Assembly: GCF_004804335.1 (NCBI RefSeq)
Contig: NZ_SRXY01000003.1
Location: 248,001-312,000 of the forward strand
DNA length: 64,000 nucleotides
Source of the DNA: Pacificoceanicola onchidii
GTDB lineage: Bacteria > Pseudomonadota > Alphaproteobacteria > Rhodobacterales > Rhodobacteraceae
Reading direction: 5' to 3'
The translations under genes and the position numbers were made by a program. Under the pieces are notes generated by a model that searched no databases, had not been told where the DNA came from, and worked only from the letters and a program-made list of their open reading frames with translations. Positions 24,138 through 32,551 of this stretch are shown piece after piece (the stretch's first letter is position 1; each line of letters opens with the position of its first letter).

Positions 24138-25262
24138 CTGCCTGACCTGTTTTTTTACGGCACGCTGCGGCATGTGCCTTTGCTGTCGCTGGTTCTGGGG
24201 CGCGATGTGCCGGAGCGCGTCGAAGCCAGCCTGCCCGGCTTTGCCGCGCATCAGGCCAAGGATCAGCCTTTCCCGATGATCGTCCGAAACCCCGAGGCCG
24301 CGGCGCAGGGCGTCCTGATGCCGGGATTGTCAGAGGAAGACGTCAAGCGGCTCGATTTCTACGAGGGCGGCTTTGCTTACGACCTGATCGAGGTGACCGT
24401 TCAAACCGAAGACGGCCCGCGCCCCGCGCAGGTCTATTTCCCGCGCGAAGGGCATTGGCAGACCGGTCCGCTCTGGTCGCTGGAGGCCTGGGCCGCGCAA
24501 TGGGCGGACATGACAATGATCGCCGCGCAAGAGGTCATGGACCGCTATGGCAAGCAGGACGCCGCTCTGATTCAGACCCTTCTGCCGTTTTTCCGCGCCC
24601 GCGCCTGGGCGCGGCAGATGGCCCGCGTGGCCGCGCCGCAGACCCTGCGCAACCCGATGACCATGGACGACGTCCGGATCGTGCGCGAGCGCGAGGGCTA
24701 TGACGGGTTCTTCCGGATCAAGGCCTTCAACCTGACCCACAAACGCTTTGACGGCGGCCAAAGCGGTGAGATCCCGCGCGAGACCTTTGTGGCCTTCGAT
24801 GCGGCGCTGGTGCTGCCCTATGATCCGGTGACGGACCGGGTGATGCTGGTCGAACAGCTGCGCTTTGGCCCGATCCAGCGCGGCGATCCCGCGCCCTGGG
24901 TGCTGGAGCCGATTGCCGGGCTGGTGGATGTGGGCGAGCCGCCGTCGGAGACCGCGCGCCGTGAGGCGGTAGAAGAAGCGGGGCTGAAGATCGACCGGAT
25001 CGAGCCGATGCTGAACGGCTATGCGTCTCCCGGTTACTCCACGGAGTTCTTTCACATGTTCCTCGGGGTCTGCGATCTGTCGGACCGCGCGGCGCAGGGG
25101 CAGGGCGGTCTGGCGTCGGAAAACGAAGACATCCGCAACCACGTGATCCCCTTCGATCAGGCCATGGCGCTGATCGAGAGCGGCGAGGTCAACGCGGTGC
25201 CTCTGGCGATGATGCTGCTGTGGCTGGCGACAAAGCGGGACGGGCTGCGGGCGGCGGTCTGA
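24138..25262 (+). CDS. trgB: TrgB-like protein: gamma-glutamylcyclotransferase-like domain plus NUDIX hydrolase
   Basis: About 374 aa with two domains. The first 130 residues begin PDLFFYGTLRHVPLL, the substrate loop of the gamma-glutamylcyclotransferase/AIG2-like fold, and contain FYEGGFAYDL. The second (about 190-360) is a NUDIX hydrolase: GLVDVGEPPSETARREAVEEAG is the Nudix box and MLVEQLRFGP its approach, as in ADP-ribose pyrophosphatases. No ATG gives the intact first motif. A GTG at 24174 would delete FYGTLR, while CTG at 24138 has GGAG seven bases upstream and gives a complete domain. It is coupled to trgA, three bases after its stop. Confidence 0.82.
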   Translation: MPDLFFYGTLRHVPLLSLVLGRDVPERVEASLPGFAAHQAKDQPFPMIVRNPEAAAQGVLMPGLSEEDVKRLDFYEGGFAYDLIEVTVQTEDGPRPAQVYFPREGHWQTGPLWSLEAWAAQWADMTMIAAQEVMDRYGKQDAALIQTLLPFFRARAWARQMARVAAPQTLRNPMTMDDVRIVREREGYDGFFRIKAFNLTHKRFDGGQSGEIPRETFVAFDAALVLPYDPVTDRVMLVEQLRFGPIQRGDPAPWVLEPIAGLVDVGEPPSETARREAVEEAGLKIDRIEPMLNGYASPGYSTEFFHMFLGVCDLSDRAAQGQGGLASENEDIRNHVIPFDQAMALIESGEVNAVPLAMMLLWLATKRDGLRAAV

Positions 25263-25628
25263 GCGAAACAGAGGTTCGCGCCCGGCCTCGAGGGCGGCCA
25301 TGTCATTGGCACCGACATCCCTTCAAAGCATCCACTTTACAACCAGTTGCACCGTCCCACCATTTCGCACCCGCCGTCGAACCAAAGGTTCGCCTCTGGC
25401 GAAACGGGGGCGAGGCCATGCCGGAGGCATGCAAAGTGCATGCGCGAACCGGATCGCAAGGCGATCCGGGGGCTACTTGGGGCCGTTCGCACCGCCAGTC
25501 GACTCTCGGGAAAAAGCTTTGAGGACGTTTGGCCAGCCTCGGATACTCTGCGCACCCCCCACGCCCCCTTGAGTTCCCCCAGTCCCGGCCCTACACCATT
25601 ACGGACAAGCGAATTGAAAGGACACCGC
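25263..25628. other. Gene-free leader of cysK with tandem small hairpins
   Basis: No gene was seen in these 366 bases. Three perfect triloop palindromes lie in a row: TTCGCC/GGCGAA (25389-25403), CATGCC/GGCATG (25417-25431) and CCGGATCGC/GCGATCCGG (25449-25469). Confidence 0.6.
25389..25469. repeat. Cluster of three triloop palindromes
   Basis: Each palindrome has perfect 6- to 9-bp arms and a 3-nt loop (TCT, GGA, AAG). They share no arm sequence but have the same geometry, as in mosaic REP clusters of Rhodobacteraceae. Confidence 0.55.
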
Positions 25629-26663
25629 ATGCGGATCGCGAAGGATTTGGCTCAGGCCGTTGGCAACACCCCCCTGATCCGCCTGAACAAGGCGTCGGAG
25701 GAGACCGGCTGCGAGATCCTCGGCAAGGCGGAGTTCATGAACCCCGGCCAGTCCGTCAAGGACCGTGCCGCGCTCTTCATCATTCAGGACGCCATCGACA
25801 AGGGCCTGCTGAAACCCGGCGGCACCATCGTTGAAGGCACCGCGGGCAACACCGGCATCGGCCTTGCGCTGGTGGGGGCGTCGATGGGCTTCAAGACGGT
25901 CATCGTCATCCCCGAGACGCAGAGCCAGGAAAAGAAGGACATGCTGCGCCTTGCCGGGGCGGAGCTGGTGCAGGTGCCGGCCGCGCCGTACCGCAACCCG
26001 AACAACTATGTGCGCTACTCCGGGCGTCTGGCCGAAGAGCTGGCGCGCACCACCAATGAAGGCGTGATCTGGGCCAACCAGTTCGACAACGTCGCCAACC
26101 GTCAGGCGCATATCGAAACCACCGGCCCGGAAATCTGGGATCAGACCGGCGGCAAGGTCGATGGTTTTGTCTGTGCTGTGGGCTCGGGCGGCACGCTGGC
26201 AGGCGTCGGCATGGCGCTGCAGCCCAAAGGCGTGAAGATCGGCCTTGCGGACCCGGACGGCGCGACGCTCTACAACTATTACACCACGGGCGAGCACAAG
26301 GCGGAGGGCGGCTCCATCACCGAGGGCATCGGGCAGGGGCGCATCACCGCCAACCTCGAAGGCTTCACGCCGGACATGTGCTACAACATCCCCGATGCCG
26401 AAGCGCTGCCGGTGGTCTTTGACCTGCTCGCGGACGAAGGGCTCTGCCTTGGCGGCTCGTCGGGCATCAACGTGGCCGGTGCGATCCGCATGGCGCGCGA
26501 AATGGGGCCGGGCCATACCATCGTGACCATTCTGTGTGACTACGGCACACGTTATCAATCCAAACTCTACAACCCGGAATTCCTTGCTGAAAAAGGCCTG
26601 CCGACGCCGCCATGGCTGACCCGGGCGCCGGCCAGCATACCGGGTGTCTTTGAGGACCAATGA
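25629..26663 (+). CDS. cysK: Cysteine synthase (O-acetylserine sulfhydrylase)
   Basis: A 344-aa PLP enzyme forming cysteine from O-acetylserine and sulfide. It has GNTPLIRLNKASEE, the PLP Lys44 in NPGQSVKDRAA, the substrate loop EGTAGNTGIGLA, the phosphate loop GSGGTLAGVG and GGSSGINVAGA near the C-terminus. The usual family length is about 310-340. The ATG at 25629 gives the normal N-terminus. Its place after trgAB matches the tellurite resistance locus of Rhodobacter sphaeroides. It overlaps the next gene by four bases (ATGA). Confidence 0.94.
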   Translation: MRIAKDLAQAVGNTPLIRLNKASEETGCEILGKAEFMNPGQSVKDRAALFIIQDAIDKGLLKPGGTIVEGTAGNTGIGLALVGASMGFKTVIVIPETQSQEKKDMLRLAGAELVQVPAAPYRNPNNYVRYSGRLAEELARTTNEGVIWANQFDNVANRQAHIETTGPEIWDQTGGKVDGFVCAVGSGGTLAGVGMALQPKGVKIGLADPDGATLYNYYTTGEHKAEGGSITEGIGQGRITANLEGFTPDMCYNIPDAEALPVVFDLLADEGLCLGGSSGINVAGAIRMAREMGPGHTIVTILCDYGTRYQSKLYNPEFLAEKGLPTPPWLTRAPASIPGVFEDQ

Positions 26664-29071
26664 CACAAGTAGCATATCGGACAGCAGCGCTCCTTGTAGC
26701 GCTGTTTCTGTCTCTGGCGGGGGCGGTTTTCGCCCAGGACGCCGAGAGGCTCGACTATGACGCATGGGCCGCTCTGGCCGTGCGCGCGGAAACCACCGTG
26801 GAGGTGGGCCGGGCTTCCGACACGGCTTTGGAATCGCTGCGCGCAGAGCTGACCGGCTGGCGCGATACGTTTCTGGCGGCGCAGGATGCCAATGCGCCGC
26901 GCATCAGCAGTGTGGAGGCGCAGCTTGCCGCGCTTGGCCCCGCCCCGGCCGAGGGCGAGAGCGAAGACGAAGAACTGGCCGCGCGCCGTGCCGACCTGAC
27001 CGATCAACTGACCCGCCTGCGCGCGCCCGTGACCCGTGCCGAAGAGGCCTATACGCGGGCGGACGGGATCATCTCCGAGATCGACCTGACCATCCGCAAC
27101 CGCCAGACCGAAGAGCTTCTGAACCTCGGCCCGTCGCCGCTAAACCCGGCGCATTGGGACGACGCGCTGGAGGCGTTGAACTCGGCCATCGGCGATGCGT
27201 GGTCGGAACTTAAACGCAATGTCGGCTCTGCTGCCCTGCAGGCCGAAGCACGGCAAAACCTGCCGCTGATCCTGCTTCTGGTGGCGCTGGCGGTTACCCT
27301 GTTGATGCGCGGACAGGGCTGGGCGCGAACGGCTGTGGACAAGCTGCGCGGCGCAACACGCCGGGGCACGGGCATCTGGCGCTTTGTGCTGTCTCTGGGG
27401 CAGATCATTCTGCCCTTTGCCGGGATTTACGCGCTGACCGAGGCGCTGTTCGCCACCGGCATGGTGGGGCAGCGCTGGACTGTGATCCTTGAGCTGGTGC
27501 CTGCGTGGGCGCTGATCATGCTGACCATCCGCTGGCTGGCGGATCAGAATTTCAACGACGACGAAGACATCGCCACCATGCCGCTGGCGCGAGACGAACG
27601 CCACCGGGCGCGCACCTATGCCAACCTGCTCGCGGTGACATACGTGCTGCGCTCCGTGCTGCAGGCACTGGTGGAGTTTGACAACATCCCGGAGGCCGCC
27701 ACGGCGGTGATGGACTTCCCGCTTCTGGCGCTGTCCGGCTTCTTCCTGTTCCGTCTGGGCCGCGTGCGCAACCACGCGCCGCTGGCAGGCACCAAGGCCG
27801 CGCGCGAGGACGAAGGCCCGTTCCGCCTGCGCTTTGCCCGCCTGCTGGGGCGCGCGGCTATGGTGCTGGGGGTGCTGGGGCCGCTGATGTCGGCGATCGG
27901 CTACTTCCGCGTCGGCGAGATGCTGATCTACCCGTTCATCGCCACGCTGGCGGTGGTGGGGCTCGTGCTGGTGCTGCAGCGGGTGGTCAATGACCTCTAT
28001 GAGCTGGTCACCGGCAAATGCGCCGAGGACTCCGGCAGCCTGCTTCCGGTCTTTGCCGGGATCCTGCTGATCCTCGCGGCCATCCCCGCGCTGGCCCTGA
28101 TCTGGGGCGCGCGGGTGGCGGATCTGACGGAACTCTGGACGCAGTTCCGCGAAGGCTTCCAGATGGGCGAGACGCGCATCTCTCCCACCGATTTCCTGCT
28201 GGTCGCGGTGGTCTTTGTCGCGCTTCTGACGCTCACGCGGCTGCTGCAGGGGGGGCTGCGCAGCACCGTCCTGCCAAAGACCCAACTGGATCAGGGCGCG
28301 CAGAACGCCGTGGTCTCCGGCGTAGGCTATATCGGGATATTCCTTGCCGCTGTGATCGCGGTAACCGCCGGGGGGCTGGACTTGTCGTCGCTCGCCATCG
28401 TGGCCGGTGCGCTGTCGGTGGGTATCGGTTTCGGCCTGCAGAATATCGTGTCGAACTTTGTCTCCGGCATCATTCTTTTGATCGAGCGCCCGATTTCCGA
28501 AGGCGACTGGATCGAGGTTGGCGGGCGGCATGGCATCGTCAAGGATATCTCCGTCCGTTCCACCCGCATCGAGACCTTTGACCGCTTTGACGTGATTGTC
28601 CCGAACGCCGATCTGGTGTCCGGGCAAGTGACGAACTACACGCGCGGCAACGTGCTGGGGCGGATCATCGTGCCGGTGGGCGTGGCCTATGGCAATGACA
28701 CCCGCAAGGTCGAGCGCATCCTGCTGGACATCGCGCGCCATCACGACATGGTTTTGATGAACCCCGCGCCTTACGTGGTGTTCAAGGGCTTTGGCGCGGA
28801 CAGCCTTGATTTCGAGATCCGCGCCATCCTGCGCGACATCAACAAGGGGCTTGGGGTCAAGACCGAAATGAACCACCAGATCAACGAACGCTTTGCCGAC
28901 GAGGGGATCGAGATACCCTTTGCGCAGCGCGATATCTGGATCCGGAACCCGGAGGCTCTGGTCGGGGAAAAGCCTGCACCGGACCAAGGGCCGGACTACA
29001 CGGCTGTCGATCCAGTGGCGCGCCGCGCGGCCTCGGGACCGGCTTTTGACGACGGGGATGCAGACAAATGA
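26660..29071 (+). CDS. DUF3772 / MscS-family mechanosensitive channel
   Basis: An 803-aa inner-membrane protein. A signal peptide (ALLVALFLSLAGAVFAQ) is followed by a periplasmic coiled-coil DUF3772-like domain (about residues 30-190), then about ten transmembrane segments. The MscS pore helix and beta domain are near the C-terminus: GALSVGIGFGLQNIVSNFVSG, IERPISEGDWIEVGGRHGIV and STRIETFDRFDVIVPNADLV. It would open under membrane tension and release solutes after osmotic downshock. It is coupled to cysK upstream and alaX downstream by ATGA overlaps. Confidence 0.9.
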   Translation: MTQVAYRTAALLVALFLSLAGAVFAQDAERLDYDAWAALAVRAETTVEVGRASDTALESLRAELTGWRDTFLAAQDANAPRISSVEAQLAALGPAPAEGESEDEELAARRADLTDQLTRLRAPVTRAEEAYTRADGIISEIDLTIRNRQTEELLNLGPSPLNPAHWDDALEALNSAIGDAWSELKRNVGSAALQAEARQNLPLILLLVALAVTLLMRGQGWARTAVDKLRGATRRGTGIWRFVLSLGQIILPFAGIYALTEALFATGMVGQRWTVILELVPAWALIMLTIRWLADQNFNDDEDIATMPLARDERHRARTYANLLAVTYVLRSVLQALVEFDNIPEAATAVMDFPLLALSGFFLFRLGRVRNHAPLAGTKAAREDEGPFRLRFARLLGRAAMVLGVLGPLMSAIGYFRVGEMLIYPFIATLAVVGLVLVLQRVVNDLYELVTGKCAEDSGSLLPVFAGILLILAAIPALALIWGARVADLTELWTQFREGFQMGETRISPTDFLLVAVVFVALLTLTRLLQGGLRSTVLPKTQLDQGAQNAVVSGVGYIGIFLAAVIAVTAGGLDLSSLAIVAGALSVGIGFGLQNIVSNFVSGIILLIERPISEGDWIEVGGRHGIVKDISVRSTRIETFDRFDVIVPNADLVSGQVTNYTRGNVLGRIIVPVGVAYGNDTRKVERILLDIARHHDMVLMNPAPYVVFKGFGADSLDFEIRAILRDINKGLGVKTEMNHQINERFADEGIEIPFAQRDIWIRNPEALVGEKPAPDQGPDYTAVDPVARRAASGPAFDDGDADK

Positions 29072-29790
29072 GCGACGCGCTTTACCGAACGGACCCTTAC
29101 CTGCGCGAGGCCAAGGGCCGCGTAACCGGCCACACGGACGAGGGCGGCGTGATCGTCGAGCCTGCGTTGTTCTACCCCAAGGGCGGCGGCCAGCCGGGCG
29201 ACAGCGGCTGGCTCGAATGGGATGGCAAGCGCCTGCCCATCGCCACGGCGGTCAAACATGACGACGGCGCGCGCTCTGTTCTGGTGCCCGCCGAGCCTGC
29301 GGCGCTGCCGCCCGAGGGCGCGCATGTGGTGCAGGTGCTCGACTGGGAGCGGCGGCACAAGCACATGCGGGTGCACACGGCGCTGCATCTGCTCAGCGTG
29401 GTGGTGCCCCTGCCGGTCACCGGCGGTCAGATCGGGGCGGGCAGTGGCCGGCTCGATTTCATGATGCCGGAGCCGCCAAGCGACAAGGATGCGCTGGAAC
29501 GCGCGCTGAACCAGATGGTCGATCAGGACCTTCTTGTGGGCGAGGACTGGATCACCGAAGCGGATCTTGATGCCAACCCCGACCTCGTGAAAACCCTCTC
29601 GGTCAAACCGCCGCGCGGCTCTGGCGCGGTGCGGCTCGTCTGGATCGGCGAAGGGCAGGGGCGGGTCGATCTGCAACCCTGCGGCGGCACCCACGTCGCC
29701 CGCACCGGCGAGATCGGCGCGGTGCGGATCCGCAAAGTCGAGAACAAGGGCAAACAGAACCGCCGGATCAGCATTGTGCTGGACAGCTGA
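29068..29790 (+). CDS. Alanyl-tRNA editing protein AlaX
   Basis: A 240-aa free-standing homologue of the AlaRS editing domain; it hydrolyses Ser- or Gly-charged tRNA-Ala. The zinc ligands are His103 and His107 in VHTALHLL, and Cys213 and His217 in QPCGGTHVA. FYPKGGGQPGDSG is the conserved N-terminal loop. The length fits the AlaX-M group. It ends the closely packed run trgA-trgB-cysK-mscS-alaX. Confidence 0.92.
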   Translation: MSDALYRTDPYLREAKGRVTGHTDEGGVIVEPALFYPKGGGQPGDSGWLEWDGKRLPIATAVKHDDGARSVLVPAEPAALPPEGAHVVQVLDWERRHKHMRVHTALHLLSVVVPLPVTGGQIGAGSGRLDFMMPEPPSDKDALERALNQMVDQDLLVGEDWITEADLDANPDLVKTLSVKPPRGSGAVRLVWIGEGQGRVDLQPCGGTHVARTGEIGAVRIRKVENKGKQNRRISIVLDS

Positions 29791-30366
29791 GGGGGAGAGG
29801 CGGTTGCGCGCACATAGGTGTCGCTGACCGTGAGCCGTTCCGGTTTCGAAATTGGCCTGAAACGGATGGTCATCTCACCACAGGCGCGGAACAAGGCCGC
29901 AGGCCGCCGCGCCCATCGACGGGCCGTCCCTGCGGCACGGCGATTGGGTTGGTGCTGGGCACCACACCGGCCTAGCGCGCCAGTGGCAGGGATAAATCAA
30001 GGGGATCAGAGGTAGGATCGCCGTACCACGGCCCGCCGATAGGCGCGGCTTGTGCTCTAACCCTGAGGTCCGGGATCAAGTCCGGGACGGGGTGAACTCA
30101 ATGGCTGCTGCAGGCCAATTGCATCAGCCCGGCAAAAGCGAGATCGGTAACGGATGTGGGTTCCGCTGCAATGGCCCACATCCAAAAAAGGTACCGTCCA
30201 ATCCCAGCCGTATAGGAAAGCCAGATGGCGATGGCAGGGCGTGCCGCGTCATGACCCGGAAAACCGTCAAAGCCACGTCTTCCCGTGGAGGCGCGTCAAA
30301 CACCGTTGGATACTCGGCGAGGCGCAGACACAGGCGGACCTTGCCGGGACCGTAACCAGAGGAAGC
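29791..30366. other. Gene-free stretch with repeat copy B
   Basis: This stretch contains repeat copy B (29852-30116). The rest, 30117-30366, carries no gene I can support; a more degraded N-terminal part of the bdhA pseudogene could be hidden there (around ATGACCCGGAAAACC at 30251). Confidence 0.6.
29852..30116. repeat. Dispersed intergenic repeat, copy B (about 265 bp)
   Basis: Same orientation and nearly the same length as 6417-6683, with about 80% identity by eye. It includes the GCCGT/ACGGC hairpin, the block GGCCTAGCGCGCCAGT, and a CCGGGATCAAGTCCGGG palindrome (30068-30088) near the 3' end. Confidence 0.8.
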
Positions 30367-30566
30367 ATGACCCCGGCGCATGGTCTGGTTGCCTCGCCTT
30401 TCAACTCCGCCTACGCTGCCTTGAAGCATGGCGCTGTTGGCAGGGCAAAACCAGCGCGCCGGACGTGGCTGAAGCGGGGATCCCATGTATCGCGATTTAC
30501 CCCGGCTCACCCCTGACCCGCTGGTCGCATGCCAGATCCCGGACGCTGTGAGGGCGCGCGGCATGT
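30367..30566 (+). pseudogene. bdhA: Remnant of 3-hydroxybutyrate dehydrogenase (bdhA)
   Basis: Reading frames in succession give AHGLVASPFNSAYAALKHG, then KTSAPDVAEAGIPCIAIYPG with SPLT, then PLVACQIPDAVRARGM. Known BdhA proteins contain AHGLVASPFKSAYVAAKHG, KTxALExAExGITCNAICPG, and LTPLVxxQIPDxAKARGM in that order. At least two frameshifts separate the three pieces (one near 30445, one near 30513), and the upstream catalytic and NAD-binding parts are missing or unrecognisable. It lies 25 bases before a CoA-transferase gene, the expected neighbour in ketone-body metabolism. This is a family match by eye. Confidence 0.75.
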
Positions 30567-30590
30567 GGGCGGCAGCTTGAAAGGATCATC

Positions 30591-32513
30591 ATGCGCAACA
30601 AGATAGTCACCGCTGCCGATGCTGCCGCTCTGATAAAGGACGGCGATACGGTTACGACCTCCGGCTTTGTCGGGATCGGTGTGCCGGACCAGTTGCTTAT
30701 GGCCATCGAGGCCCGTTTTGTCGAAACAGGCGCACCAAGGGATCTGACGCTGTTCTTTGCGGCAGGTCAGGGCGATGGCAAGGAGCGGGGACTGAACCGG
30801 CTGGGCCATGACGGGTTGCTCAAGCGCGTGATCGGCGGGCATTGGGGCCTCATTCCCAAGGTGGCGGCGCTTGCGGTGGCAGGCAAGATCGAAGGCTGGA
30901 ACCTGCCGCAAGGCTGCATCAGCCAACTCTATCGCGACATCGCCGCCGGAAAGCCGGGCATGCTGTCCAAGGTCGGGCTGGACACCTTTGTTGACCCGCG
31001 CAACGGGGGCGGTGCGATCAACGATATTTCCACCGAGCCGCAGGTCGAACTGATGGAGATCGGCGGGGAGGACGTGCTGTTCTATCCGGCCCGAAAGCTG
31101 ACGGTCGCGCTTTTGCGTGGCACGACGGCGGATGAGGCGGGCAATATCACCATGGAGCGGGAAGCGCTGATCATGGACAACCTCGCGCAGGCGATGGCGG
31201 TCAAGAACTCCGGCGGTGTGGTGATCGTTCAGGTGGAACGGGTGGCCCGGGCAAAAACGCTGCCCGCGCGCGACGTCCACATTCCGGGAATTTTTGTCGA
31301 TGCGGTTGTCGTTGCGGAGCCGGACAATCATGTGCAGACCTACGGAACCCGGTTCAGCCAGACGTTCACCAATCGCATTCGCCCGCCGGACGGCGAGATT
31401 CCGGCCATGCCGCTCAACGCCCGCAAGATCATCGCGCGGCGCTGTGCCTTTGAACTGCCGATCAATGGCGTGGTGAACTTAGGCATCGGCATGCCGGAAG
31501 GGGTGGCGTCCGTGGCTGCGGAAGAGGGGCTGCTCGACCATCTGACCCTGACCGCCGAACCCGGCGTGATCGGTGGACAGCCTGCCTCCGGCCTTGATTT
31601 CGGCGCGGCGATCAATACCGACGCGGTGATCCCGCAGAACAACCAGTTCGACTTTTACGACGGGGGCGGTCTCGACATGGCCTGTCTCGGGCTGGCGCAG
31701 GCCGATGTGGCGGGCAACGTCAATGTTTCGCGCTTCGGTCCGCGTCTGGCTGGCGCGGGTGGCTTCATCAACATCTCGCAAAACGCACGTTCGGTTGTTT
31801 TTGCCGGCACCTTTACGGCGCTGGACCTCGACATTGCTGTGACCGACGGCGCGGTGGAGATCCGCGAGGAAGGCCGATCCCGCAAGTTTCTCAAGGCAGT
31901 TGAGCAAATCACCTTCTCGGGCGCCCGAGCCGCCCGGCTTGGCCAGCCTGTGCTCTACGTGACGGAACGCTGTGTTTTCGAGTTGACGGAGCAGGGGTTG
32001 AAACTGACCGAAGTCGCGCCCGGCATCGACGTAGAGCGCGACATCCTGGCGCTGATGGAAGTGGCCCCGATCACCGAAGAGATTGCCCTGATGGATCCAC
32101 GGGTGTTCCGGCCGGAGGAAATGGACCTGCGCACGGATCTGTTGCACCTCGATCTGCCGGATCGGATCGCCATAGACGCATCGGACGGCAAGCTTTACCT
32201 GAACTTCGAGAAGATGCGCGTGCGCACGCGCGAAGATGTTGATCTTGTCGGACGCCTTGTTGCCGAGGTTTGCGCGCCGCTGACCGATAGGGTGGATGTC
32301 ATCGTCAACTACGACGGCTTCCGGATAGACGAGACGCTTGAGGCGGACTGGGCCCGAATGGTCAATGCCATGACGCAGCGGTATTACCGCAATGTCTCGC
32401 GCTATTCGGGTTCGGCCTTCATGCGCATGAAACTGCGCGAGGTTTTCCCCGAAGCGCGCACCCACATATTCGAGAGCAGCGCGCAGGCGCGGGCCTATCT
32501 GGATGTGACCTAG
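30591..32513 (+). CDS. Acyl-CoA:acetate/3-ketoacid CoA-transferase with C-terminal extension
   Basis: A 640-aa fused alpha-beta class I CoA-transferase. The alpha half begins NKIVTAADAAALIKDGDTV; the beta half includes VVNLGIGMPEGVASVA and the active-site Glu in LTAEPGVIGGQPASG. It would move CoA between acetyl-/succinyl-CoA and a 3-keto acid such as acetoacetate. The last 120 residues (from about 520: RIAIDASDGKLYLNFEKMRVR) extend past the usual length of about 520. GAAAGGA supports the ATG. A broken bdhA lies just upstream, suggesting a former hydroxybutyrate-to-acetoacetyl-CoA unit. Confidence 0.88.
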   Translation: MRNKIVTAADAAALIKDGDTVTTSGFVGIGVPDQLLMAIEARFVETGAPRDLTLFFAAGQGDGKERGLNRLGHDGLLKRVIGGHWGLIPKVAALAVAGKIEGWNLPQGCISQLYRDIAAGKPGMLSKVGLDTFVDPRNGGGAINDISTEPQVELMEIGGEDVLFYPARKLTVALLRGTTADEAGNITMEREALIMDNLAQAMAVKNSGGVVIVQVERVARAKTLPARDVHIPGIFVDAVVVAEPDNHVQTYGTRFSQTFTNRIRPPDGEIPAMPLNARKIIARRCAFELPINGVVNLGIGMPEGVASVAAEEGLLDHLTLTAEPGVIGGQPASGLDFGAAINTDAVIPQNNQFDFYDGGGLDMACLGLAQADVAGNVNVSRFGPRLAGAGGFINISQNARSVVFAGTFTALDLDIAVTDGAVEIREEGRSRKFLKAVEQITFSGARAARLGQPVLYVTERCVFELTEQGLKLTEVAPGIDVERDILALMEVAPITEEIALMDPRVFRPEEMDLRTDLLHLDLPDRIAIDASDGKLYLNFEKMRVRTREDVDLVGRLVAEVCAPLTDRVDVIVNYDGFRIDETLEADWARMVNAMTQRYYRNVSRYSGSAFMRMKLREVFPEARTHIFESSAQARAYLDVT

Positions 32514-32551
32514 GCTTTGCACCGGGCAGGGGCAATGAACAGGGGGGAGAC

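Noticed and set aside
27140-28987. A 615-codon minus-strand open frame opposite the MscS-type channel gene
   Set aside because: Gln/His/Arg-rich shadow of a well-supported membrane protein gene.
30154-30516. Open frames in the gap before the CoA-transferase
   Set aside because: They are pieces of the frameshifted bdhA remnant and adjoining spacer rather than intact genes.
29791-30590. Insertion sequence or transposase
   Set aside because: No transposase motif or terminal inverted repeats with target duplications were seen; the stretch is a repeat plus pseudogene.
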